Assembly (NCBI RefSeq): GCF_014982785.1
Contig: NZ_JADCKB010000004.1
Location: forward strand, 62,001 to 126,000
DNA length: 64,000 nt
From: Ructibacterium gallinarum
GTDB taxonomy: Bacteria; Bacillota; Clostridia; Monoglobales; Monoglobaceae
Reading direction: 5' to 3'
Shown here: in pieces, positions 34,697 to 42,992 of the stretch
Position numbering within the stretch: position 1 is the stretch's first letter
Layout: every line of letters begins with the position of its first letter
The notes under the pieces: generated by a model
Told to the model about the DNA's origin: nothing
What the model saw: the letters and a program-made list of their open reading frames with translations, nothing else
The model's database searches: none
Program-made: the position numbers and the translations under genes

Positions 34697-35685
34697 GAAA
34701 AAGTCCTCTCTTTCCGCCTTTTGAAAAGCAAAAATATAAAAAATGGGCCACCCAGCACCGACATTAAAATTCCCACCGGCAATTCGTACGGTACAAAAAC
34801 CAGCCGTGCCGCAAGATCACATAAGGTAACAAATCCCGCGCCGCCAATCATACACAAAGGCAAAAGGAACCGGCTTTCGCCCCCCACCAGCCGGCGGGCG
34901 GCATGCGGGACCAACAATCCCACAAAGCCCAAAAGCCCCGCAAAGCTAACACTTGCACCTGCCAACATGGCCGCCAAAACCAAAAACACTGTCCGAGTAC
35001 GCCCAACCTGCATGCCAAGCCCACGGGCGGTTTCTTCTCCTAACATTAAAACATCCAGCTCGTTACACAATGTCAAAACAACTGCCAGCGCCATCAAAAT
35101 CAAAATTCCAGCTGGAATCAACCGCGTATACGCCACCGCAGAAAAACCGCCTACCCGAAAATCAGCACTGAGCAGACCAGCATCGGGAATCAAATTGGTG
35201 ATTCCCTCTGCTATCGCAGTTAAAAAACTATTGACTGCCACACCTCCCAAAATTACTGTTGTGCGTGACGCCCCCGTTTTCTGTGCCGCAAAAACTACCA
35301 AACAAACGGCCAGCAATGCGCCACCAAAAGCAGAAACCGCAATGATCCAGCCTGAAATGGCGCCAGCGGCACAGCAAATAGTAACAGCCAGTCCTGCACC
35401 TGCGTTAACACCAATAATACTAGGAGATGCCAGTTGATTGGATAACACCCCCTGAATGACGGCACCGGCCGCCGCCAACGCCGCGCCGGAAAGCAGACAG
35501 GCCATGGTTCTAGGCAGTCTTACATACCAAAAGATCCGACCAGGCACACTATTCATACCATTGCTCAAAGCCTGACACAATTCGGTCAAAGAAAGCCGCG
35601 CCGCTCCCAGCATCAAACTCAGGACCGCAGATAAAAGACAAAAAAACGCTGTTCCTGCAAACACATACCATTTTTTTCTACTCAT
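34693..35685 (-). CDS. FecCD/BtuC family ABC permease
   Basis: This 330-residue membrane protein has about ten segments. It carries the FecCD signatures RIFWYVRLPRTMACLLSGAALAAAGAVIQGVLSNQLASPSIIGVNAGAGLAV (about 50-101, coupling region and substrate channel) and GLLGFVGLLVPHAARRLVGGESRFLLPL near 265-293. The homodimer would form a pore for chelated iron, haem or cobalamin. It overlaps both neighbours by a few bases, as expected for an importer operon. Confidence 0.93.
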   Translation of the reverse strand: MSRKKWYVFAGTAFFCLLSAVLSLMLGAARLSLTELCQALSNGMNSVPGRIFWYVRLPRTMACLLSGAALAAAGAVIQGVLSNQLASPSIIGVNAGAGLAVTICCAAGAISGWIIAVSAFGGALLAVCLVVFAAQKTGASRTTVILGGVAVNSFLTAIAEGITNLIPDAGLLSADFRVGGFSAVAYTRLIPAGILILMALAVVLTLCNELDVLMLGEETARGLGMQVGRTRTVFLVLAAMLAGASVSFAGLLGFVGLLVPHAARRLVGGESRFLLPLCMIGGAGFVTLCDLAARLVFVPYELPVGILMSVLGGPFFIFLLFKRRKERTFS

Positions 35686-36628
35686 TTTCTAAAATATCCT
35701 CTACCATTTGATAAGCTTCTCCCCAGCGATGATTCGGCTTTACACCAAACAGCTCTTTATCCAAATAAAAAACCTTACCATTTTTTACCGCGGAAAGCTC
35801 CTTCCATGCCGGATTTTCCGCAAAAAACTGTTCAATATTTGCCTGAGTCCCCTCAGTATTGTCACCCTGCTGCACAAAGAAAATATAGTCGGGATCCGCC
35901 TGTAAAATATGCTCCATGCTCAAATTTTCAAGCAGAGAATCATCACTGTCCGCAATATTATTGCATCCCAAATGTTTCAACATTTCTCCTAGCACGTTGC
36001 CTTCGCTGTTTTTGGCCCGGATACTGGCCGCAGAGGCCCGCAACGACAACACATTCGGCAAACCGCTTTTTTGCACTCTCTCCTGGCTTCTCTGCACCGC
36101 CCGATCAATTTCTGTCTGCACATCAGTTCCATATTTCTGATACAAGTCCGGTCTTCCGGTAATATCCGTACAAACCGAAAGCAAACGCAAATATCCGTCA
36201 AAATCCGCTACATCAAAGTAAGCAGTAGGAATTCCAGTACTCTCCAAAGTATCCCGCCACTCAATATGCTGCCGGGTATTGGTACTGGCAATAATAAAAT
36301 CTGGATTTAATGCAAGAAGTTTTTCTAAACTGAGATTCTTGGTGTTTCCCAGGTTGACCGCATCCTCCGGCATAGACAGATGAAAATCATTCCATGCATC
36401 ATCCGCAGAAGCCGCGACCGTTCCTCCTGCCAACATCCAAACCTGAGCAAAGCTTCCCAACAATGCCGCTGTACGCTCCGGCGTATCTACAGTAACACTC
36501 CTGCCCAAATCATCCGTAAAGGTCACTGCAGTCTGCGAGGCGAGTTCCGGTTCCTGCTGTCCGCCACTGCATCCGGGCAGAATCATCACCATCATCAGTA
36601 AAGCATATATAAACTTGTTCTTCATCAT
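35678..36628 (-). CDS. Substrate-binding lipoprotein of an iron/cobalamin-type ABC importer
   Basis: This 316-residue lipoprotein has a hydrophobic signal followed by the lipobox LPGC near residue 20 and a Ser/Gly/Gln linker. Two TroA-like lobes (FepB/BtuF fold) follow: TFTDDLGRSVTVDTPERTAAL and NPDFIIASTNTRQHIEWRDTL in the first, LENLSMEHILQADPDYIFFVQ in the second. The ligand is not evident; ferric siderophore or corrinoid is typical. The start is one of two adjacent ATG codons behind GGAGAAGG; the longer frame is unlikely. It starts 36 bases after the redox-fusion stop with no terminator between, suggesting cotranscription. Confidence 0.9.
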   Translation of the reverse strand: MMKNKFIYALLMMVMILPGCSGGQQEPELASQTAVTFTDDLGRSVTVDTPERTAALLGSFAQVWMLAGGTVAASADDAWNDFHLSMPEDAVNLGNTKNLSLEKLLALNPDFIIASTNTRQHIEWRDTLESTGIPTAYFDVADFDGYLRLLSVCTDITGRPDLYQKYGTDVQTEIDRAVQRSQERVQKSGLPNVLSLRASAASIRAKNSEGNVLGEMLKHLGCNNIADSDDSLLENLSMEHILQADPDYIFFVQQGDNTEGTQANIEQFFAENPAWKELSAVKNGKVFYLDKELFGVKPNHRWGEAYQMVEDILENE

Positions 36629-36664
36629 ACCTTCTCCATCTCGCACCATTGCGGTAGAAATTGC

Positions 36665-39238
36665 TTAACAAGAAGCGCCGCCCTTCACCGTCTTTTTCAG
36701 TACTGCCTCTTTGTTTACCTCAGAATGTAAAAGCTTGTCCTCTACATAGTTAAATCCCAAACGGGCAATCGTATCTGCAAACCGCTCTCCCGAAAGACCC
36801 TCGTCACGGAATAACAGAATTGCTTTCTCTACCACATCAAACACCTCTTCTTCTGTGGTAAAAATTTTACTCAGTGGTCTGCCATTTGCTATTTTCTTAC
36901 CCCAGCGTCCACCAATATATACTTTATATCCATCTTTAAATTCCTCCAAGGCGCCAAAAGGACAACGCTCCTTACAGCGGCCGCAGTGATTACATATCTG
37001 CGGATCAATAAAGATCTTACCGTCCTGCATTTTGGCCGCATGGATCGGACAATTCTGCTCTACCTGGCATTTGGCACAGCCGCGGCATTTACTGTAATTA
37101 ACCATAGGAATCCGCTGTCCCACGATTCCCAAATCATTGAGATCCGGCTTAACACAGTTATTAGGACAGCCTCCAACAGCAATTTTAAACTTATGAGGCA
37201 AAGTAACCCCATGATACCCCAGATAAAACCGTTCGTGCAGTTTTTCGCTCAAATCAAACGAGTCGAGAAGCCCATACTGACAGGTAGTACCCTTACAGGA
37301 CACTACAGGGCGAACCAAAGACCCTGTTCCGCCAGTATCCAAGCCCCGCTCTTTTAAATATGACAAAAGCTCCGGAATATCATCATAATGCACCCCTTGA
37401 ATTTCTAATGTCAGCCGGGTAGTCATGGTAACTGCCCCGCTTCCAAACCTTTCTGCCGCCTCAGCAATATCCCTTTGCTCCTGTGCCGTTATTTTTCCGT
37501 TGCGGGTAATGACACGAACATTAAATACATCTGGATACCGTTTGTCCTGCAAACAGCCAAGGCCTTTCACCCTTTTGATTTCCTCAGGCGTCAACTTTCC
37601 ACCCGCCGAGGGCACTTTTACACGGTTAACGGTAATTCCACCTTCCAACACTCGGGTATTGGTATAGCCAAAAGCCTTCAGCCGGTTCTGGAGGAAGTAT
37701 CCCCGTTTTCCTCTCGCACAAACCAGCATCAGCTTATCTTCAAGGTTCAGTCCCTCTACCGGTCCATTCACCTTTCCTAAATCCACCCATTTAGCACCGG
37801 GAATTCCCGGCTGAGGCAAAACATCAATTACCTGATATCCTTTTGCGGCTCCTGCAGCATATTCTGCCGGAGTAAAGGTTTCAAATGCACCTGACATCTT
37901 GTTTTCCAAAATATAGCATGCTTGAACAAAAGGATGGATTGCCGTAGAAAATGGCGGCGCATACGCAAAATCCAGCGTATCAAAATCATCAACTTTTGCA
38001 TTTAAGGCAATGCCGGTCACTGCAATATCTACCATTTTATCCACTTCTCCAGCACCAACTACCTGGATGCCCAAAATCTTCCGACTTTGACGATCGGCCA
38101 CCAGCTTGGTCACAAAGGAGGATGCGTCCGGATAATAATGGGCTTTATCATCTGAAACACAGGTGACCGATACGGCATCAAAGCCCGCCGTCTTGGCCTG
38201 TTCTTCCGTCAACCCAGTTCTTCCGGCATTCAGGTCCTTTGCCATTCGCACCACACCAGTTCCCATACATCCGCCGTATTCCGCCTTTTCTCCGGTCAAA
38301 TTCTTTGCCAAACAACGGCCGGTGATATTTGCAGTGGATCCCATGGCTGACCACTGTCCCTTGCCTGTGATTCGGTTATATACCTGTGCGCAATCACCCA
38401 CCGCATAGATATCCTCCACATTGGTCTTTTGATATTTGTCTACCAGAATGGTACCTCTATCCATAGCAATTCCTGTGTCTTCCAAAAATTCAGTTGCAGG
38501 ACGAACTCCAAGAGCCAATATTACTACATCACAATTAATACTGCTCACACTGGTACGAATCCCTGATGCCCTTTGCTCCCCTACAATTTCTTCCAGTGCC
38601 GCACCAGTCACGATCCGTAGACCTCTTTCCTGCAGTTGACGTCGGATATAATCAGCCATTTCCACATCAAACAAATTGGGCATCACCTGATCGGCCATAT
38701 CTACCACTGTGACCTGCAGTCCCTGCGCCATCAGGTTTTCCGCAATCTCCAATCCGATAAATCCTGCACCTGCTACCACTGCACTACGGCAGCTATTCTC
38801 TTTGATATATTCCCGCAACCCCACAGCATCTGAAGGAGTCCGCATGGTAAATACACCCTCAAGCCCAGCTCCCGTTATTTTAGGCACAACAGCATCTGCC
38901 CCCACAGCAAGAATTAACTGATCATACTTTTCGGTTTCTTCTGCACCATTTTTCAAATTATGAAAAGTCACCGTTTTTGTATTAGGCTCCACCTTGACCG
39001 CTTCCATTCCTGTCCGCACCACAGCTCCTGTCAGAGCAGTAAATTTTTCAGGAGAATTCACAATCAATTCTTCTCTTGACGCGATTTCGCCACCCACATA
39101 ATAAGGAAGGCCACAGCCTGCATAGGAAATATCACTACTTTTGGTATAAACGGTCACATTCAGATTTCTATCCTGCCGTTTCAGTTTAGCTGCGGCTTTG
39201 GTTCCAGCTGCCACGCCGCCGATAATCATTATGTTCAT
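36665..39238 (-). CDS. Redox fusion: CoA-disulfide-reductase-like, rhodanese-like, sulfite-reductase-like and ferredoxin parts
   Basis: This 857-residue protein has four visible parts. Residues 1-450 form an FAD/NADH pyridine-disulfide oxidoreductase of the CoA-disulfide reductase type (IIGGVAAG at 5-12, single redox Cys in SYAGCGLPYYVGG at C42, NADH loop VVAGAGFIGLEIAE at 154-167). Residues about 455-540 are rhodanese-like with C507 in VCARGKRG. Residues 560-710 resemble the siroheme/iron-sulfur half of anaerobic sulfite reductases, with C648, C653, C691 and C695. Two [4Fe-4S] ferredoxin motifs use C718/721/724/730 and C749/752/755/759. A role in sulfane-sulfur or sulfite reduction with NADH is likely but inferred. 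The start matches a promoter and AAGGAG site. Confidence 0.88.
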   Translation of the reverse strand: MNIMIIGGVAAGTKAAAKLKRQDRNLNVTVYTKSSDISYAGCGLPYYVGGEIASREELIVNSPEKFTALTGAVVRTGMEAVKVEPNTKTVTFHNLKNGAEETEKYDQLILAVGADAVVPKITGAGLEGVFTMRTPSDAVGLREYIKENSCRSAVVAGAGFIGLEIAENLMAQGLQVTVVDMADQVMPNLFDVEMADYIRRQLQERGLRIVTGAALEEIVGEQRASGIRTSVSSINCDVVILALGVRPATEFLEDTGIAMDRGTILVDKYQKTNVEDIYAVGDCAQVYNRITGKGQWSAMGSTANITGRCLAKNLTGEKAEYGGCMGTGVVRMAKDLNAGRTGLTEEQAKTAGFDAVSVTCVSDDKAHYYPDASSFVTKLVADRQSRKILGIQVVGAGEVDKMVDIAVTGIALNAKVDDFDTLDFAYAPPFSTAIHPFVQACYILENKMSGAFETFTPAEYAAGAAKGYQVIDVLPQPGIPGAKWVDLGKVNGPVEGLNLEDKLMLVCARGKRGYFLQNRLKAFGYTNTRVLEGGITVNRVKVPSAGGKLTPEEIKRVKGLGCLQDKRYPDVFNVRVITRNGKITAQEQRDIAEAAERFGSGAVTMTTRLTLEIQGVHYDDIPELLSYLKERGLDTGGTGSLVRPVVSCKGTTCQYGLLDSFDLSEKLHERFYLGYHGVTLPHKFKIAVGGCPNNCVKPDLNDLGIVGQRIPMVNYSKCRGCAKCQVEQNCPIHAAKMQDGKIFIDPQICNHCGRCKERCPFGALEEFKDGYKVYIGGRWGKKIANGRPLSKIFTTEEEVFDVVEKAILLFRDEGLSGERFADTIARLGFNYVEDKLLHSEVNKEAVLKKTVKGGASC

Positions 39239-39272
39239 CACTTTCAGGCTCCTTTTCCAAAGTATTTTTTTC

Positions 39273-39301
39273 ATTATATCATAGCTGTCGTTTAAAATCA
39301 A
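39273..39301 (-). promoter_or_regulatory. Promoter of the redox fusion (and probably the ABC importer)
   Basis: TTGATT and TATAAT on the minus strand with a 17-bp spacer. It lies inside the longer version of the reading frame, which supports the downstream ATG at 39238. Confidence 0.75.
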
Positions 39302-39337
39302 TTGATTCTCTCCGCTTTTTTCCATGTTTTTTATGAC

Positions 39338-39373
39338 AAAAAGCTCCGGAAGTACATACATACTTCCAGAGCT
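39338..39373 (-). terminator. Terminator after the tandem GNAT gene
   Basis: On the minus strand AGCTCTGGAAGTA pairs with TACTTCCGGAGCT (13 bp, one wobble) around a tetraloop, followed by five T. It closes the nucleoside-enzyme operon and separates it from the redox fusion. Confidence 0.92.
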
Positions 39374-39378
39374 ATCCA

Positions 39379-40380
39379 TTAAAAATCCAACCGGTAAAGG
39401 CAAAAAATCACAGGAATATTTTTTGTCTTCCACTGCTCCCCATAAGAATAGTAATACCGCATGGAAAGCTTTCGCAGTACTGCACCACTGCGGAGATTTT
39501 TCTCATCATGGGTAGCAGTAACAAAAGGATAGCCCGCATGTCGAGCCCGCTCCAGCACCGCACCTGCCGCCTCCGTCATAATTCCCTGATTCCAGTATTC
39601 CTTTTTCAGCCCATAACCCAGATCGTGCCGGGCATCACCGCTTAGTCCCACATAACCGATAGGCATATTATTTCCCCGCAAACACACCGCATACCGATAT
39701 GCCGAGGGCATAGCATCATAATCAAAATACTGGTTCTGAATTTGTTTTTGTGCCGCCTCCAGCGTTTCTGCCGGAAACCAGGGCAAAAACTGATTCATCT
39801 CTGAATCTTTCATAATATTCCAAAATGCCTCGGTATCTCCAGCAGTAAACCTACGCAGGAGGAGACGGGGAGTCCGCAGCACTGGCGAATTTTCCGCGGT
39901 AATTCCCAACGGTAATTTCCATACCGAAAACGGTTCTTTTTCCATCCGGTAATTCTTAAGTGCCACACCTTTTCTGATTACTGTATTTTCCTTAATCACC
40001 CTGTAACCCATTTTCTCAAAAAACGGCCGGGCAGTGACAGACGCATAAGTGATAAATCTTGCTGCGGCGGTTCTCCATTCCAACTCCTGCGTCAATGCAC
40101 GAGCAACACCTTTTCTCTGATGCCGCCAACTCACATACAGTCGATCCAAATAACCGGTTTCATCCATATCCGCAAAACCAGCGATTTCTCCATTTATTTC
40201 TGCAATCAATGTACATCTTTCAAGAAATTCCCGGTTCCACTTCTCTAAATCCACCGTTCCATCTGCCCAAGCATCCAATTGCTGCGAAGAATAGTCCCTG
40301 TCGCACACCCGATGCACTGTTTCATAAAAAAGCGATCCCAACTCCGGACAATCCTCCGTCCGATATTCCCTAATCCACAT
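39379..40380 (-). CDS. Tandem GNAT-family N-acetyltransferase
   Basis: This 333-residue protein consists of two GNAT domains. Residues 1-140 are of the YafP/GNAT_acetyltr type (acetyl-CoA loop RRHQRKGVARAL, here WRHQRKGVARALTQEL near 89-104; GYRVI strand). Residues about 160-333 are RimJ/RimL-like (LRTPRLLLRRFTAGDTEAFWNIM at the start, LGYGLKKEYWNQGIMTEAAGAVLE as CoA loop). Substrates are unknown. Both domains appear to keep the CoA-binding motif. The ATG follows GCAGG with eight bases between; an upstream GTG overlaps the site. Confidence 0.85.
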   Translation of the reverse strand: MWIREYRTEDCPELGSLFYETVHRVCDRDYSSQQLDAWADGTVDLEKWNREFLERCTLIAEINGEIAGFADMDETGYLDRLYVSWRHQRKGVARALTQELEWRTAAARFITYASVTARPFFEKMGYRVIKENTVIRKGVALKNYRMEKEPFSVWKLPLGITAENSPVLRTPRLLLRRFTAGDTEAFWNIMKDSEMNQFLPWFPAETLEAAQKQIQNQYFDYDAMPSAYRYAVCLRGNNMPIGYVGLSGDARHDLGYGLKKEYWNQGIMTEAAGAVLERARHAGYPFVTATHDEKNLRSGAVLRKLSMRYYYSYGEQWKTKNIPVIFCLYRLDF

Positions 40381-40392
40381 ATCTATCACCTG

Positions 40393-41319
40393 CTAATACG
40401 ACAAACTGCTTCCGCCGATAAATTCTCTTAGAAGTGCATCTTCTGGGATGAAATGATCCGAAATAGGCATAAGTTCTTTCATTGCTTTCACAATATCCCG
40501 TACATCGGCATACTTGGGTGCAAGCTGAGAAAGCTGTTCGTAAAAACACTGTCGATAAAATGCCGGTTCGTAGGGGATAAAGGTATCAATATGGATCTCG
40601 GCCCGGTTTTTAAATGGCAGAATATACCGGTTCTCTCCACGCTGTACGCTGGGGAACATTACAATCGTATTTTCTGCAGACCGATGCCGGAACAAATTGT
40701 CCCGCAGCATCCGCCGCATTAGCCTAAGTTTGCATGGATGCAGCCGTTCCCCATCCGAAGCTGTTACCCGGGTCCGAACGCTGACATAAAGCCGGTGAGA
40801 ATAGGCATCTGTGTTTCCCAGCACCTCCGGATTTAAAGCGTGGATTCCTTCCACAATGACAAAACCTCCATTGCGGGAAAGTCTTTTTCCAGAACCTTTT
40901 CGGGTATTTGTCAGGAAATCATAGGTCGGTACCTCGATTTCTCCGCCTTCAATCAAAGTCTTTAATTCACGGTTCAAAAGTGCAGCGTCCACCCGTTCGG
41001 GGGATTCCAAGTCAATTTTGTTCTGCTGCTTTAAAAGCCGCTGTTCCTCAGTAAAAGTTTTAAAAAACTTATCCATAGAGAGATAGCAAACCGGAATTCC
41101 CCGTTTTTTTATGGCAGTAAACAGCTTTATAGCCGTTGTGGTTTTGCCACTGCCTGACGGGCCAGAGATCAGAATAAGTGGACGTTCTTCACCGCCATTA
41201 CCCGTGATTTCCTCTGCTGCGCAGTCGATTTTCGCATTAAATTCGGCTTCGCTTTCGATCACAAATGCCGCTGGATCCTCCTGAATCCTATTGTTAATCA
41301 TACTTGTTCTCATCATCAT
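40393..41319 (-). CDS. Uridine-kinase-like P-loop kinase
   Basis: This 308-residue protein has a phosphoribulokinase/uridine-kinase core. Its Walker A is ISGPSGSGKTTTAIKL (about 50-65). The base-binding and metal region is LSMDKFFKTFTEEQRLL (about 80-96), and VPTYDFLTNTRKGSGKRL and VIVEGIHALNPEVL follow. An N-terminal 45-residue extension precedes the P-loop, and the C-terminal half exceeds standard uridine kinase. The operon context (cytidine deaminase, pyrimidine phosphorylase) is compatible with nucleoside salvage. The exact substrate is not established, and such longer proteins are often only annotated as nucleoside kinase. Confidence 0.8.
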   Translation of the reverse strand: MMMRTSMINNRIQEDPAAFVIESEAEFNAKIDCAAEEITGNGGEERPLILISGPSGSGKTTTAIKLFTAIKKRGIPVCYLSMDKFFKTFTEEQRLLKQQNKIDLESPERVDAALLNRELKTLIEGGEIEVPTYDFLTNTRKGSGKRLSRNGGFVIVEGIHALNPEVLGNTDAYSHRLYVSVRTRVTASDGERLHPCKLRLMRRMLRDNLFRHRSAENTIVMFPSVQRGENRYILPFKNRAEIHIDTFIPYEPAFYRQCFYEQLSQLAPKYADVRDIVKAMKELMPISDHFIPEDALLREFIGGSSLSY

Positions 41320-41331
41320 AATATCAACCCA

Positions 41332-42942
41332 TCAACGTATTTTATATTTTTCACAAAGAGCATTAATCTGGTCTGCAAACCGAGCAAGATCCTTGTTGGC
41401 CCCGCCCCGGTTCTGCTCAATCACAGCCTGCAGATTTCTGCCCGCTGTCTTCAACCGCTCATATACAGTATTCGCCCGCTCTGTCTTGTATTTCTTTTTG
41501 TCACATAGTCTGCGGGTTCCAAACCGGTTTTGATAAACTTCCTCACCCAGTTCATAACCATCACCGGAATAGGGCGCAATGGCCGGTGTATGCAAATTTT
41601 CTTCTATCACTTCAGCAAACTGATCACAAACCGCATCATGTCCATGATTGACAAACACGCACTTTGGCTTCTGGGGCATAGCTTCCAGCCAATGAAGCAA
41701 CATATCCCGATCAGCATGCCCACTGATTCCCTCCATGGTTTCAATCCGGGCGCTAATATGAATTTCCTCACCAAACAAACGAATATCCTTAGCCCCATCC
41801 ACAATCTTTCTACCAAGGGTCCCTTCTGCCTGATATCCCACAAATAACACTGTGCATTCCGGTCTCCATAAATTATGTTTCAAATGATGCCGAATCCGCC
41901 CTGCTTCACACATTCCACTGGCTGACAAAATTATTTTGGGTGTTTTATCCATATTAATGGCACAAGATTCATCCGTAGTAACTGCCAGTTTTAAATCTGG
42001 AAAACGAATAGGATCAACCCCCTTTTCGATCAGCTCCAGCGTTTCATCATCAAAATATTCCATCAGTCTCTGGTTACTGTATATGGCGGTTGCTTCTACC
42101 GCAAGAGGACTGTCCACCCAAACCGGGAAATGTGCATGTCCCCGAATTCGGTTTTCTTCCTTAATGACCCGGAGCAGATACAAAAGTTCTTGGGTTCTTC
42201 CCACCGCAAAGGATGGAATGACCACATTGCCACCCCGGTCAAAGGTACTCTGTATCACCTCAGTCAGCTGTGCCGCGTAATCTGGCCGAGGCCCATGAAT
42301 ACGGGTACCGTAAGTAGATTCAATCACAACATAGTCCACCGCCGGCGGCATCTGAGGATCCCGAATAAGAGGGCGGTTCACATTTCCCAAATCCCCCGAA
42401 AACAGCAAGGTTCTATCCGCTCCATCCTCTGTAATACAAATCTCTATACTGGCGCTTCCCAACAAGTGCCCTGCATCGATAAATCGAATAGAAATACCCT
42501 CAAAAATATCATATACCTCTCCATACCGGCAAGGCTGAAACAGCTCCAACGCCTTCTGTGCATCCTCTATGGTATAAAGCGGCTCCACAAATTCCTTGGC
42601 ACTACGCAAATTTTTCCGATTGCGCCACTGTGCCTCAGATTCCTGAATATGGGCTGAGTCAAGCAGCATAATACTGCATAATTCATGAGTAGCCTCGGTG
42701 GTATAAACTGGTGCGGCAAATCCGTTTGCTGTCATATATGGAATCCGACCGGAATGATCTATATGTGCGTGGGTCAACAGTAAAGCATCAATTTCGCCCG
42801 GCGCAACTGGAATCTCCACATTTTCATAAACATTTTCCCCTTGTTCCATACCGCAGTCAATCAAAATTCTCTTTCCGCAGGCTTCTAGAAAGGTACAGGA
42901 ACCCGTTACCTCGTGCGCTGCACCAACAAAATATAAATTCAT
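41332..42942 (-). CDS. Beta-CASP metallo-beta-lactamase-fold nuclease (CPSF/RNase J-like)
   Basis: This 536-residue protein has the metal site LLTHAHIDHSGRIPYM (about 56-71) and a second set of ligands in FIDAGHLLGSASIEI and FSGDLGN. The beta-CASP cap spans about 205-350 (VIPSFAVGRTQELLYLL, WVDSPLAVEAT). The C-terminal metal/RNA motifs are ILSASGMCEAGRI and SGHADRDMLLHWL. These proteins cut RNA or DNA; this one belongs to the CPSF73/YsH1-like group without a KH domain. The start is the second ATG, six bases after GGAGG; the first ATG touches the site. Confidence 0.92.
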   Translation of the reverse strand: MNLYFVGAAHEVTGSCTFLEACGKRILIDCGMEQGENVYENVEIPVAPGEIDALLLTHAHIDHSGRIPYMTANGFAAPVYTTEATHELCSIMLLDSAHIQESEAQWRNRKNLRSAKEFVEPLYTIEDAQKALELFQPCRYGEVYDIFEGISIRFIDAGHLLGSASIEICITEDGADRTLLFSGDLGNVNRPLIRDPQMPPAVDYVVIESTYGTRIHGPRPDYAAQLTEVIQSTFDRGGNVVIPSFAVGRTQELLYLLRVIKEENRIRGHAHFPVWVDSPLAVEATAIYSNQRLMEYFDDETLELIEKGVDPIRFPDLKLAVTTDESCAINMDKTPKIILSASGMCEAGRIRHHLKHNLWRPECTVLFVGYQAEGTLGRKIVDGAKDIRLFGEEIHISARIETMEGISGHADRDMLLHWLEAMPQKPKCVFVNHGHDAVCDQFAEVIEENLHTPAIAPYSGDGYELGEEVYQNRFGTRRLCDKKKYKTERANTVYERLKTAGRNLQAVIEQNRGGANKDLARFADQINALCEKYKIR

Positions 42943-42992
42943 GTCCATCCTCCTTTGCTCGCTTCACTCATAAGAAATGATCGAATGTCCCT

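Noticed and set aside
39239-39433. 65-residue N-terminal extension of the redox fusion (start at 39433)
   Set aside because: It would run through a strong terminator and the gene's own promoter. The ATG at 39238 has an AAGGAG site and starts the FAD-binding motif.
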